The notes: generated by a model not told the origin, from the letters alone. Numbered from the stretch's first letter, positions 42,901 through 52,198 are shown. The stretch: DNA of 64,000 bases from CAIZQW01 sp942493055 (GCA_942493055.1 OW818680.1:2170001-2234000); one strand, 5' to 3'. Made by a program: numbers and translations.

Positions 42901-44670
42901 CTAAAAGAGCCCCTTTACCTTGCCGGTCACGGTGTCGATGTCCACATTACGGAAGGCCGGGTTCGATGCCGTGCCAGGCATCAGCTTAATATCGCCGGCG
43001 ACCGGCACGACAAAGCCAGCGCCTTGATAAAGAAGAATGTCACGGACCGGCAGCGTCCACCCCTTGGGACGCCCGACCAGCTTGGGATCATGCGAGAGGC
43101 TGTACTGCGTCTTCGCCATGCAGACCGGCAGGCGGGCCGTCGCAGGATCGCTCTCATACAGGGCAAGCTTACGCCTGGCTTCATCGGAGAAGGTGACGCC
43201 CTCACCGCCGTAGACCTCCTGGACAATCGTCTCGATGCGCGTTGAAATCGGCTGGTCGAGCGAGGAAAGGAAGGCAAATTGATTCGGCTCCTCGCACGCT
43301 GCGATGACTTGCTCGGCCAACTCCACGGCGCCCGCGCCCCCCTTGAGCCAGTGGCTTGAGACAGCAAAGCGCGCACCCGCGGCCTCCGCGATCATGCGCA
43401 CCAGCGCATGCTCTGCAGGGGTGTCCGTATGAAACTGATTCAGGCAGACGACGGGGCGGATGCCGCTCCGCTTGACGATGTCGATATGCGCCAAGAGATT
43501 GCCGCACCCTTTTTCAAGCAATTCGAGATTTTCGCTCTTGTAGACAGGGTCCAACGGACGCCCAGCCATGACAGCAGGTCCGCCGCCATGCAACTTGAGT
43601 GCGCGGACGGTCGCCACGATGACCACCGCATCCGGCTTCAAGCCAGAGGCGCGGCACTTGATATTCCAGAACTTCTCAAAACCTATGTCAGAGGCGAAGC
43701 CGCTTTCGGTAATATAATAGTCGGTGAGCAAGGAGCCCAGCTTGTCAGCGATCACGGAGTTCTGTCCGATCGCGATATTGGCGAACGGGCCAGCATGCAC
43801 CAGCATAGGCTGCCCTTCCAGCGTCTGCATCAAGGTCGGATTGATAGCGCGCATCAACCAGGCGGCCATGGCGCCGTCGACCTCCAGGTCCTTTGTGGTC
43901 ACAGGCTTGCCTGCTTTGCTATACGCCACAATGATCTTCCCCAGGCGTTCGCGCAGGTCAGCGAGGTCAGAGGCGATTGCCAAGACGGCCATGACTTCCG
44001 AAGCCACAGTAATATAGAAGCCCGAGGGCATGGTGAAGCCGTCCATGGGACCGCCGCGCCCGATTTCGATATTCCGTAGTGCCTGTGCGCAAAAATCAAT
44101 CGCCCAGCGCATCTGGATGCGTTCAGGGTCGATATCCAGGCGCGTCAGCTTGCTCTGCGCGAGACGGGCGTCATCGTAGTTGCGCTCATGTTGCATGCGC
44201 GCCGTCAAGGCGACCATCGCGAGATTGTTGGCATTCGTGATCGCATCAATGTCGCCCGTAAGTCCGAGCGAGAGCGGCGCGAGCGGAACCACCTGCGCCA
44301 GACCGCCGCCTGCTGCGGAACCCTTGATGTTAAAGGTCGGGCCTCCACTGGGCTGCCGGATGGCACCCATCACGCGCTTGCCCAGCTTGCCCAGCCCTTC
44401 GACCAGGCCCAGCGTCGTGGTGGTCTTGCCTTCGCCCAGCGGCGTCGGCGTGATGGCTGTAATATCGATATATTTGGCCTTGTGGGTCGATTTGCCTAAG
44501 CGCGCCATAATGGCAGCCGCATCAATCTTTGCAATAATCTTGCCGTAGGGGATGAGCTCGTCATCGGTCAGACCCAACTCCTTCGCAATATCGACGATGG
44601 GGCGCAAATAGGGTTCAGCCGCTTCAGCGATCTGCCAGTCAGCAAGCTTTGTGGGATCGAGAGGAATCAT
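42901..44670 (-). CDS. fhs: Formate-tetrahydrofolate ligase
   Basis: 589 residues, slightly longer than the 556-residue norm. ATP + formate + THF to 10-formyl-THF. P-loop TPLGEGKTTTTLGLVEGL, RQPSGGPTFNIKGSAAGGG, ITANN-type segment TGDIDAITNANNLA, and KTQYSLSHDP near the C-terminus. In anaerobes the enzyme feeds purine and Met synthesis or the acetyl-CoA pathway; no other pathway genes are here except the 5-FCL. 17 bases downstream of guaB on the same strand, suggesting an operon linked to purine supply. Confidence 0.96.
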   Translation of the reverse strand: MIPLDPTKLADWQIAEAAEPYLRPIVDIAKELGLTDDELIPYGKIIAKIDAAAIMARLGKSTHKAKYIDITAITPTPLGEGKTTTTLGLVEGLGKLGKRVMGAIRQPSGGPTFNIKGSAAGGGLAQVVPLAPLSLGLTGDIDAITNANNLAMVALTARMQHERNYDDARLAQSKLTRLDIDPERIQMRWAIDFCAQALRNIEIGRGGPMDGFTMPSGFYITVASEVMAVLAIASDLADLRERLGKIIVAYSKAGKPVTTKDLEVDGAMAAWLMRAINPTLMQTLEGQPMLVHAGPFANIAIGQNSVIADKLGSLLTDYYITESGFASDIGFEKFWNIKCRASGLKPDAVVIVATVRALKLHGGGPAVMAGRPLDPVYKSENLELLEKGCGNLLAHIDIVKRSGIRPVVCLNQFHTDTPAEHALVRMIAEAAGARFAVSSHWLKGGAGAVELAEQVIAACEEPNQFAFLSSLDQPISTRIETIVQEVYGGEGVTFSDEARRKLALYESDPATARLPVCMAKTQYSLSHDPKLVGRPKGWTLPVRDILLYQGAGFVVPVAGDIKLMPGTASNPAFRNVDIDTVTGKVKGLF

Positions 44671-44687
44671 GGGATTGTCTCCTTACG

Positions 44688-46181
44688 TTACGACCGGTAG
44701 TTGGGCGCTTCCTTGATGATCTTCACATCATGCGGATGGGCCTCGCGCACGCCCGCGCTGCTCACACGGTAGAGTGCGGCATCCGTCTTCATCTCTGCAA
44801 TCGTACGTGCGCCGCAGTAGCCCAGGGTTGACCGAAGACCGCCGCAGAACTGGGTCATGATCTTCTTGACCGACCCGGAGAGCGGCACGATCCCTTCGAT
44901 GCCTTGAGGGACCAGTTCGTCGTCCTTGACATTATCCTGTCCGTAGCGTTGACGGCTGCCCTTGCCCTCCTTCATGGCGGCCAGGCTGCCCATGCCACGG
45001 TAGACCACATAATGACGGCCTTCATGAATAATCTTCTCACCCGGACTCTCTTCCGTGCCGGCCAGAATCGAACCGAGCATCACGGCATCCGCGCCCGCGA
45101 CAAGGGCCTTCGGGACATCGCCTGACAGGCGGATACCGCCGTCAGCGATCACAGGGATGGAGCCTTCCAGCGCCTCTGCGGCTTTATAAACTGCTGTAAT
45201 TTGCGGAATACCGACACCACAGACCACACGCGTCGTGCAGATCGAACCCGGACCGATGCCAACCTTCACCGCATGCGCACCTGCGTCACGCAGGGCAACC
45301 GCACCTTCGGCTGTTGCCACGTTGCCGCCGATCACGTCGATATCCGGGTACTTCTTGTTGATCCAGGTGACCATATCCAAAATGCCCTTGGAGTGGCCGT
45401 GTGCGCTGTCCACGACAATCACGTCGACCTCTTCATCGGCCAGGCGTTCGGCCCGCAGATAATCGCCTGCACTCACGGCTGCCGCGACACGCAGACGGTA
45501 GCGGCTGTCGCGTGTATAGAGGGGTTGCGCATTTTCAACCAGCTCCTGAACATCTGTGAAGGCATAAAGTCCCACGAGCTGTCCCTGTTTATCTACCAGC
45601 GGCAGCTTGCCGATCTTGTTTTCCATCATCTTGAGGTAGGCCTGCTCCAGCGTCGTGTTGGGCGCAGCCGTGATGACTTGCGTCGTCATCACCTCCGAAA
45701 CACGCTGAACCGTCTTCTTGGCGAACTTCAAGTCCGTCGACGTGATGATGCCGACCAGGCAGCCTGTGTCATCGAGGATCGGGAAGCCGCTGAAACTGAT
45801 GTTGTTTTCATCGCGATAGGCGTTGATATAATCGATGGTATCTGAAGCGCGGAAGGCGACCGGCTTCAAGATAAGGCCGTTGAGATAGTGCTTCACACGC
45901 TTGACATGCTGCGCCTGCTCCTCTGCCGGGAGATTTTTGTGGATGACGCCGATGCCGCCCAGCTTGGCCATGGCGATGGCCATCGTGGCTTCCGTCACCG
46001 TATCCATGGCCGCGCTCACAAAGGGCATATTGAGGGAGACACGCGAGGTCAGACGTGTTGAAAGATTGGCTTCGTCCGGCAGAAAGTCCGCATAGCGCGT
46101 GACCAGGGTGACATCGTCAAAGGTGAGTCCCTCAAAGGGAAATTGCTTCATGAAAGCTGCTACTTGAGAATTGATATGCAT
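44688..46181 (-). CDS. guaB: IMP dehydrogenase
   Basis: 497 residues. NAD-dependent oxidation of IMP to XMP. Barrel start FEGLTFDDVTLVTRYADF, two CBS domains at about 95-225 (VSEVMTTQVITAAPN; GKLPLVDKQGQLVGLYAFTDV), substrate loop GIGPGSICTTRVVCGVGIPQ with catalytic Cys near 310, and the flap GSVKKIMTQFCGGLRSTLGYCGA. GGAGG lies five bases before ATG 46181. Followed by fhs. Confidence 0.97.
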   Translation of the reverse strand: MHINSQVAAFMKQFPFEGLTFDDVTLVTRYADFLPDEANLSTRLTSRVSLNMPFVSAAMDTVTEATMAIAMAKLGGIGVIHKNLPAEEQAQHVKRVKHYLNGLILKPVAFRASDTIDYINAYRDENNISFSGFPILDDTGCLVGIITSTDLKFAKKTVQRVSEVMTTQVITAAPNTTLEQAYLKMMENKIGKLPLVDKQGQLVGLYAFTDVQELVENAQPLYTRDSRYRLRVAAAVSAGDYLRAERLADEEVDVIVVDSAHGHSKGILDMVTWINKKYPDIDVIGGNVATAEGAVALRDAGAHAVKVGIGPGSICTTRVVCGVGIPQITAVYKAAEALEGSIPVIADGGIRLSGDVPKALVAGADAVMLGSILAGTEESPGEKIIHEGRHYVVYRGMGSLAAMKEGKGSRQRYGQDNVKDDELVPQGIEGIVPLSGSVKKIMTQFCGGLRSTLGYCGARTIAEMKTDAALYRVSSAGVREAHPHDVKIIKEAPNYRS

Positions 46182-46273
46182 AAAAACCTCCGATTGATCC
46201 GCTTTCCCGATAGTTTATAGCTCAATTCCGGCCATTTGGCAATGAAGAAAAGAGAGCGGATAAAAAAAATTAC

Positions 46274-46300
46274 AAAAAAAGCGGGCATCGTTGCCCGCTT
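46274..46300 (-). terminator. Intrinsic terminator after the PpiD-like gene
   Basis: Minus strand: GCGGGCA-acga-TGCCCGC followed by seven T residues (46280-46274), ten bases after the stop codon at 46310. Confidence 0.9.
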
Positions 46301-46309
46301 CGCTCTTGC

Positions 46310-47977
46310 TCATTTTTCGGACGTGGTTTCAGCTTCAGGCTTGTCCGTAATTTGGTCTGGTCTCGGCTCCTCGTCTTCGAGCGCAACTGTCGGCTTCGCC
46401 TTCACGAGCCGTTGGTTCCACTTGAGCCAGTCTGTGAAGAGACTGTTTCCGCGGCGGCGGGCAATCGACATCCGGATCTGAGAACGCATCATTTCCGCAG
46501 CGAGCATGTCCCCTGGCTTACGGTCATGCACATAGATGATGATCGACTGGACCGGTGACGAAGGAACCGCCTCGGAGATATCCCCCTTCTTCAGGTCGCG
46601 AGCACCATAAGCAACCGAGTAGCCGTTCTCAAAGGTGGGCTGATTCTGCATCTCATTCACCGCATACGTAATATTGGTGGTGATTGGCAAGCCTTTTTCC
46701 TTCACCACAGCCTGGAACGTCTTTCCGGCATCCAGCGCCTTGCGCAGATCTGCGCGGAGTTCCTTGGTATAGCTCTCATAAGCTTCGGTGCGGGCCTTTT
46801 CCTGTGCGCGGGCCTTGACTTCCGTCTGGACGTTTTCAAACGCAGGCACATGTGCGGGGGAACGCTGCTTCAGCTCCAGCACATACACTTCATTCTTGCC
46901 CTTGACAATGCCAAAACGGGTCTCCAGGCTTTCCGGATCCAACTCAAAGGCAGCGGTTGCAAAATCCGACGAGACATCGGTCCAATAGAGTGTTTCCGTC
47001 AGCGCAAACAGCGGAGAGAACTTGACCTGCTGTTTCAGTTCAGCGGCAAAGAGGGCCAACGCGTTCGTCCCGAGTTGTGAAATGCGATCCGAGAAGTTGA
47101 AGGTCACGTTCGTCTCTGCGCAATAACGGGCCTCGACGAGCTTGAGTTCCGCCATGATTTTATCACGGACTTCCGCATACGGGATGGTCTCGCTGACATC
47201 ATTCGTCGTCGTGCGCCGATAGGTATCCATGTGGCTGTCATAGTACCCCTGAAGATCCTCTTCCGGGACGGTTACAGACGCAAGGTAGTTGCTGATGGGA
47301 ATCGCGAGATAACGGACTGAGACGCGTTCCGGGAGACCGAACGACTCCTTATTTTCAGTATAGTATTTCTTGTAGTCGGCATCGGTCAGGCGCATTTCAA
47401 CTTTGGCGAAACGGTTGCTGACAGTCGCCACTTGGACCGTGAACTTATCGGTCATGGCCGCCAGTTCATCATTCATCTCCATCGGCGAAATCCAGGAGGC
47501 TGTTTCGACCATGGCAGCCACTTTCGACATGTTGAGCTGATGGCCGACAAGCTTTTCAAAGTGAGACGGGATCATTTGCTGACTCAGCAACGCCTGGCGA
47601 TACTGCATCATGTCAAAGCCATTGGCGCCCTGGAATGCCGGCATCTCCTTCAGCGCATCCTGAATCTCTTCAGGTGTGGAGACAAACCCGTTTTCCTTCG
47701 CCGTATGAACCGCAGCAATCTGCTCCCACACGCGGCGTTCAACAACGCTTGCGGGTGTTTCGTTGTCGCGGTTCCGGCCAAAGCCACGAATGGCGGTGAC
47801 AACGACTTCACGCGTTTCTAATTTGACCGGCTTGCCATTGACTGTCCCTGCGACTTGCGTCCCTTGGGGCGTCCGGAAGCACGAGTCAACCGAGACAAAG
47901 GCGACAGCAATCATGACTGCAAAAATAGCCCACAGAATACGTTTGTGAACGAGACGATTGAAATGATAAATAAACAC
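46310..47977 (-). CDS. PpiD/SurA-like periplasmic chaperone, membrane-anchored
   Basis: 555 residues from GTG 47977 (a TTG at 48013 gives twelve more). One N-terminal anchor helix (RILWAIFAVMIAVAFVSVDSC) then a SurA_N-like helical chaperone region (VAGTVNGKPVKLETREVV; VVERRVWEQIAAVHTAKENGFVSTPEEIQDAL) and a C-terminal part rich in coiled helices. A parvulin PPIase core is not clear, and the long middle region resembles PpiD-type SurA_N_3 proteins. Likely assists envelope protein folding. Ends at a strong terminator. It has an acidic tail (EDEEPRPDQITD). Confidence 0.75.
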   Translation of the reverse strand: MFIYHFNRLVHKRILWAIFAVMIAVAFVSVDSCFRTPQGTQVAGTVNGKPVKLETREVVVTAIRGFGRNRDNETPASVVERRVWEQIAAVHTAKENGFVSTPEEIQDALKEMPAFQGANGFDMMQYRQALLSQQMIPSHFEKLVGHQLNMSKVAAMVETASWISPMEMNDELAAMTDKFTVQVATVSNRFAKVEMRLTDADYKKYYTENKESFGLPERVSVRYLAIPISNYLASVTVPEEDLQGYYDSHMDTYRRTTTNDVSETIPYAEVRDKIMAELKLVEARYCAETNVTFNFSDRISQLGTNALALFAAELKQQVKFSPLFALTETLYWTDVSSDFATAAFELDPESLETRFGIVKGKNEVYVLELKQRSPAHVPAFENVQTEVKARAQEKARTEAYESYTKELRADLRKALDAGKTFQAVVKEKGLPITTNITYAVNEMQNQPTFENGYSVAYGARDLKKGDISEAVPSSPVQSIIIYVHDRKPGDMLAAEMMRSQIRMSIARRRGNSLFTDWLKWNQRLVKAKPTVALEDEEPRPDQITDKPEAETTSEK

Positions 47978-48071
47978 GGTGGTTTCTCTGCTTAGTAATG
48001 GATGTTCGCGCAACCTTATTTAAACGTATGAACGCCGGGTGCGCTGCCTGGCATTCACACATACACTTGTT

Positions 48072-49175
48072 CTACAGGGTTTCCGCAGGGGTAGCTTTCT
48101 GCTCTTCGGGTTTCTTCTCCTCCGGCTTCTTCTCCTCTGGCTTCTTGTCCTCCGGCTTCTTCTCCTCTGGCGGCGGTTGCGCTTGAGCATCTGTCGGCGG
48201 CTGCCCGCCCAGTGTTCCGCCCAAGGTGCGTAACGTCTTTTCTTGCTGTTCGAGGACGGTCTGGTCAACGAGCTCGCCCGTTGACAACACGTTACGTCCC
48301 ACGGCATAAACAAAACGATGACGCGCTGTCCCGCTGGGGCCGACAACCAAGGTGGAGACGATGGTGCGACCGCCCACAGGTGCGTTTTCACGCCAAATCT
48401 TAATGGCTGCGCGAGGCGACATGTCGTAGGAGATCGGATATTCGGTCCCGTTACTCAAGGCAACCTTGAAGTCGCCCTTCTCGCTAATCAGACGGCTCAG
48501 GGTCCGGTTCGTGGCGGTCAACACATTGACCGTATTCGCGGCACGCAGGGCAGGGATAGCGAACTGAAGGCCTTCGACCACCAGCGTGCCTGTGATCGTA
48601 GCGACCTGGAGCTCTTCGTTGTTGTCCTTGAAAGAGAGCGTAATTTCAGCCCGGCCGGCAAGGCTCTTACACAGCGCATTCGGGGTCGAGACGCTGAACA
48701 TCTCCTCGGGCATGCTATCCTTCATGAACGTGAGGATCCGGCCACGGATGAGCTTGACAATACGCGCATCCGGATTCTTCGGATCTGCCGAAACGACGAC
48801 TTCGGTGTTGTCCATCAACTGGAGGCCATCGGTAAAGGAAAAATTGATCACAACCGTGCTGTTGGGCCCTGTACGGAACGCGGAACCCAGCGGATAAGCC
48901 TTGTTGCCCACGATCCGCTCAAACGAGCCCACATCCGGGTTGTTGACTTCAGCGATGCCGCGCGGCGCAATGGCCCGGGCCAATATATCGAAAAGCTTCT
49001 CCTTGGGCTTGTTATCGGTCGCAGGCTGCGCGGCTTGATCAGCAGCAGGGGCGGCTGTCACTGCCGGCGCTGCATCGGCAGGCTTGGGCTGCGTTTCAAC
49101 TTCTTGCGCGAACATGGGTAATGCCGCGAATATGGAGACCACACGAACCACCTTCATATAATTAAACACTTCCAT
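48072..49175 (-). CDS. Secreted FecR-domain protein with (PEEKK)n tail
   Basis: 367 residues, signal peptide (VVRVVSIFAALPMFAQ). After an Ala/Pro-rich linker, a FecR-like beta domain (AFRTGPNSTVVINFSFTDGLQLMDNTEVVV; GRILTFMKDSMPEEMFSVSTPNALCKSLAG) fits surface-exposed regulatory-type FecR repeats. The C-terminus has five degenerate repeats of EEKKPE/DKKPE at about 48110-48180 (a trait seen in linker or wall-spanning tails). ATG 49175 follows GAGG. Function unknown; neighbour of TPR and PpiD-like genes, an envelope cluster. Confidence 0.72.
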   Translation of the reverse strand: MEVFNYMKVVRVVSIFAALPMFAQEVETQPKPADAAPAVTAAPAADQAAQPATDNKPKEKLFDILARAIAPRGIAEVNNPDVGSFERIVGNKAYPLGSAFRTGPNSTVVINFSFTDGLQLMDNTEVVVSADPKNPDARIVKLIRGRILTFMKDSMPEEMFSVSTPNALCKSLAGRAEITLSFKDNNEELQVATITGTLVVEGLQFAIPALRAANTVNVLTATNRTLSRLISEKGDFKVALSNGTEYPISYDMSPRAAIKIWRENAPVGGRTIVSTLVVGPSGTARHRFVYAVGRNVLSTGELVDQTVLEQQEKTLRTLGGTLGGQPPTDAQAQPPPEEKKPEDKKPEEKKPEEKKPEEQKATPAETL

Positions 49176-49254
49176 TTTTCCTCGCGTCTGGCACGCTAAC
49201 GGTGTGCCACTCAGGGGCAGGACAGCGAAGTTCGCCGAACCGCCCAGTTTTCAT

Positions 49255-50004
49255 TTATTTGGTTACAGGCTTCACAGGAACAGTCGCGGGGACTGCAACC
49301 GGAGCAACTGCTGTATCCGTCAACGGAACGTCCTTGCGCGGTTCGTACCGTGCAATAACCCCTTGCAATTGGGCGATCGCCATTTCAGCCATCGGCTCTT
49401 TGTTCTTCTCGGCCTTTAACGTTTCCAGCATCGTCTTGGCTTGATCCTTCTTGCCGTTTAGCGCCAGGACGCGCGCTTGTCCAAGCTGCGCCTGCATGAC
49501 AAGAAAATGACCGGGATTTCCCTTTTGGAACGCCTCGTAGGCTTCTGCCGCTTTATCCAGACGATTCAACGCCTCAAAACAGATCGCACGCCCCATCAGC
49601 GCCACTTCAGCAAAACCGGCTGGTGCACCCTTGCTGATGCAGGTATTGTACATCTCAAGCGCATCTTCATATCGTCCGGCGTCATAGTAACTCTTTGCCA
49701 GACGCAACCGAGCGGTATTGCCGATCTTCCAGGTGCCATAGTTGTTGACCAGGGTTTCAAGCTCTTCCGTCGTGCTCGCCTTTAATAACTCTTTGTTAGC
49801 AGAGGAGATACGGCTTTTGTAATAATAGGTTCCCCCGAAGGCCGAAGCGATCAGGACCACCACGATGCCGGCCTTAATCATGAACTGCATGCCGTTTGTC
49901 TTCCACCAATCATAGAGGGGAATGAATTCCAACGGCAAATTAACTGGAAGTTGAGCTGACTTTTTTTCTGTTGTAACTGTTTCCGCTTTCGTATCTTGCG
50001 TCAT
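49255..50004 (-). CDS. Membrane-anchored TPR protein (YfgM-like)
   Basis: 249 residues: a cytoplasmic tail, one helix (AGIVVVLIASAFGGTYYY), then three or four TPR-like repeats (LRLAKSYYDAGRYEDALEMYNTCI; ALMGRAICFEALNRLDKAAEAYEAF; AQLGQARVLALNGKKDQAKTMLETL). Resembles YfgM, a partner of PpiD at the Sec translocon, which would fit the PpiD-like gene downstream; that link is inference. ATG 50004 chosen since AAGG is eight bases upstream; ATG 50010 overlaps it. Confidence 0.75.
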   Translation of the reverse strand: MTQDTKAETVTTEKKSAQLPVNLPLEFIPLYDWWKTNGMQFMIKAGIVVVLIASAFGGTYYYKSRISSANKELLKASTTEELETLVNNYGTWKIGNTARLRLAKSYYDAGRYEDALEMYNTCISKGAPAGFAEVALMGRAICFEALNRLDKAAEAYEAFQKGNPGHFLVMQAQLGQARVLALNGKKDQAKTMLETLKAEKNKEPMAEMAIAQLQGVIARYEPRKDVPLTDTAVAPVAVPATVPVKPVTK

Positions 50005-50120
50005 AGACATCCTTCTTCACTTAATGAAAAGCGATATTATTGGCTTTTGAGAGCAGAAAAGCAAGCCTATTTTCATGCCTAAACAGGGATAACGTATCGG
50101 GTAAGGGGCTGGTTTATTCA

Positions 50121-50984
50121 TTATAGCGCAAAAGGCAAGCGCCCGGGCCCTCTCCGGTCCAGCCTCGGCAGAATCGACTCCAGCCCCGAAATCAATGCTT
50201 CCCGGTCCTTCGGCAGGCGCCCCTCCAGGGGCACCGGGTTGGAGCTGTGGTTGGCCCGGAAGACGGTCTGCTCCAAGACCAAGCCGCGCAACAGAACGAT
50301 CAACTCGCTGATCGCCTCATACTCCGTAACCGCTTGATAGCCTGGAGCCATCGAACAGCCCGGCACCTCGACGAAGCGCAGGGCGGAGAGCAGCCGGGGC
50401 TGCATCCGGTTGAGCACGCGCGCCGTAGCCTCGGCATGCCGCAGCGACCCTTCGCGCCCCCCGAGCCCCAGCAAGACCATGACCGAACACTTCAGCCCAG
50501 CGGCCTGCGCCCGCTGGACCGCTTCGCACATCCCCTCCGCTGTCTCGCCCTTCTCAACCCGCTTTAAAAGCTCCTCGTCGCCGCTCTCAAGCCCCATATA
50601 GAGTGTCTGTAGCTTCAACTGCCGCAACTGCGCCAGCTCCTCAGGCGATTTCGCCAAAATCGATGAGCCGTTCGCATAGAGGTTGACACGGGCTAATCCC
50701 GGGAAGAGCCGGTTCAGCGCCTCCAGCATCCGGCGCAGCCGCTCAAACGAGAGCACCATCACATCGCCGTCCGCTAAAAAGATCCGGCGCGTCTCCGGAT
50801 AGTGCCGGGCCGCCTGCTCAAAGTCGGCCAACACCTCCTCTTCGCGTAGGACCCGGTACGGCACCCCCTTGTACATCGCACAGAAGCGGCAGGTGTTGTG
50901 CGGACACCCCAAGGCCACTTGGAAGATCAGACTCTCCGCCTCCGCCGGCGGTCGGAACAGACGCTCGGTATAGTTCATAAACAT
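50121..50984 (-). CDS. Radical SAM protein
   Basis: 287 residues. The cluster-binding motif is ALGCPHNTCRFCAMYKG (Cys-x4-Cys-x2-Cys), a variant seen in an Elp3-like group of B12-independent radical SAM proteins; AdoMet-binding glycine stretch VNLYANGSSILAK and YMGLESGDEELLKRV follow. Reaction unknown. ATG 50984 lies two bases after the pcm stop; coupled. The frame upstream to 51200 lies inside pcm and is a shadow. Confidence 0.85.
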   Translation of the reverse strand: MFMNYTERLFRPPAEAESLIFQVALGCPHNTCRFCAMYKGVPYRVLREEEVLADFEQAARHYPETRRIFLADGDVMVLSFERLRRMLEALNRLFPGLARVNLYANGSSILAKSPEELAQLRQLKLQTLYMGLESGDEELLKRVEKGETAEGMCEAVQRAQAAGLKCSVMVLLGLGGREGSLRHAEATARVLNRMQPRLLSALRFVEVPGCSMAPGYQAVTEYEAISELIVLLRGLVLEQTVFRANHSSNPVPLEGRLPKDREALISGLESILPRLDRRGPGRLPFAL

Positions 50985-50986
50985 GT

Positions 50987-51643
50987 TTAAACCATCGGAA
51001 CAAAACGCACGGGCAGGTCGTCCTCGCAGATGATGCCTGTCTCCTTGCGGCGGACCACCAGTAACCGCTGCGCATCCAGGGCGGCTCCGACCGGCAGGAT
51101 CATCCGTCCGTTGAGCGCCAATTGGTCCACCAGTTCGCTCGGAACCGCCGCCGGCGCGCAGGTCACTAAGATCGCATCGAACGGCGCTGCCTCCTTCCAC
51201 CCCTCCGCACCCATCGCACCCCGTATCTGGATATCGTTAAAGCCTTCGGATGCCAGGACACGGCGGGCATGATCGACGAGTTCGGGGACAACCTCCAGCG
51301 ACCAGACCTTCAACCCCATGGACGCCAGCACAGCAGCCTGATACCCGGATCCGGTGCCGATTTCCAGCACGCGCTCCCCTGGCTGGAGTTCCAGCCGCGC
51401 TGTCATGTAGGCTACAATATAGGGCTGGGAGATTGTCGCCCCCCATCCGATCGGAAACGGAAAATCACCGTAGGCGATCTCCGGCATATTCTCGTGCTGC
51501 GGAAAGAACGCCTCCCGCCGCACGTTTAGCATCGCAGCGAGTACGCGCTCATCCAGGACCCCTCGGCTCTGGATCAGCGACACCATCTCCTCGCGCGCTA
51601 ACTGCATTCGCACGTCTAATGGTTCAACCAATTGTTTATTCAT
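50987..51643 (-). CDS. pcm: Protein-L-isoaspartate O-methyltransferase
   Basis: 218 residues. AdoMet-dependent repair of isoaspartyl residues. Motifs: IGWGATISQPYIVAYM, motif I VLEIGTGSGYQAAVLASMG, post-I VWSLEVVPELVDHAR, GAMGAEGWKEAAPFDAILVTCAPAAVPSELVDQL, GGRMILPVG-type end. ATG 51643 follows AAAGGG; an upstream frame to 51712 has no better start. Operon with the radical SAM gene. Confidence 0.93.
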   Translation of the reverse strand: MNKQLVEPLDVRMQLAREEMVSLIQSRGVLDERVLAAMLNVRREAFFPQHENMPEIAYGDFPFPIGWGATISQPYIVAYMTARLELQPGERVLEIGTGSGYQAAVLASMGLKVWSLEVVPELVDHARRVLASEGFNDIQIRGAMGAEGWKEAAPFDAILVTCAPAAVPSELVDQLALNGRMILPVGAALDAQRLLVVRRKETGIICEDDLPVRFVPMV

Positions 51644-51793
51644 ACCCGAAGCCCTTTCGCATGAAAGCCGATCTGGAACAGGCATCCCGTGAAGCGAAAA
51701 CACGCGCTCCAAACCTAAAACATATTATTTACTGAACCGACCCAAAACAAAATAAGTGTACACCCCCTCCACCTGAATCATCAAGCCCATTTA

Positions 51794-51880
51794 ATTAAGA
51801 GTTAAAAGTTAAACGTTGAGCGTTAAAAGTTTTAAGTTTAAACGCTTAACGCTCAACGCCCAACTCTTAACGCTTAAGAT
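51794..51880. repeat. GTTAAGCG-word hairpin repeat, family D copy 2
   Basis: TTAAGAGTTAAAAGTTAAACG-type words run forward to about 51830, then reverse-complement words (AACGCTTAACGCTCAACG, CCAACTCTTAACGC) to 51880, giving a long imperfect hairpin. Copy 1 is at 22361-22396. Part of a 555-base gene-free region (51644-52198) with families A and B. Confidence 0.8.
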
Positions 51881-51892
51881 TGTCCCGCCCGG

Positions 51893-51965
51893 GGGCCCGG
51901 GAATAAACCGACTGGTAACTTTTTTAGCATCCGAAAAACGCGAAAGGCACGAATAAATACGACCA
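51893..51965 (+). repeat. Dispersed intergenic repeat, family A copy 3
   Basis: GGGAATAAACCGACTGGTAA, TTTTTTAGCATCCGAAAAAC and CGAATAAATACGACC, related to 16230-16290 and 33720-33845. Confidence 0.75.
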
Positions 51966-52004
51966 TCGAACGTCCAATGTGTTTCCCACAGCGGCGCTGA
52001 GGAT

Positions 52005-52113
52005 ATTTTGGAGTGCGTGCGGCAAGCGGTATTCCGCGCGACGCCGCTTTTGCGAGACCCAGAAAAGCGGTGCCGCGCTCGTCTACCGACGTTGCTTGTC
52101 ACCGCACTCCAAA
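52005..52113. repeat. MITE-like palindromic element, family B copy 2
   Basis: 109 bases; ATTTTGGAGTGCG at one end and CACCGCACTCCAAA at the other, with interior GGCAAGCGGTATTCCGCGCG and AAAGCGGTGCCGCGCTCG nearly identical to copy 1 (35516-35629). Homology continues about 50 bases past the right end (CTCATTTT, TGGGCAAA). Confidence 0.85.
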
Positions 52114-52198
52114 GAGATATCGCCAGCTCATTTTGTTTTCGTGTTTTTCGTGTGTTCCGTGGGCAAAGAAGTTGAAGTTATAGAGGCAAGATGCTCGT

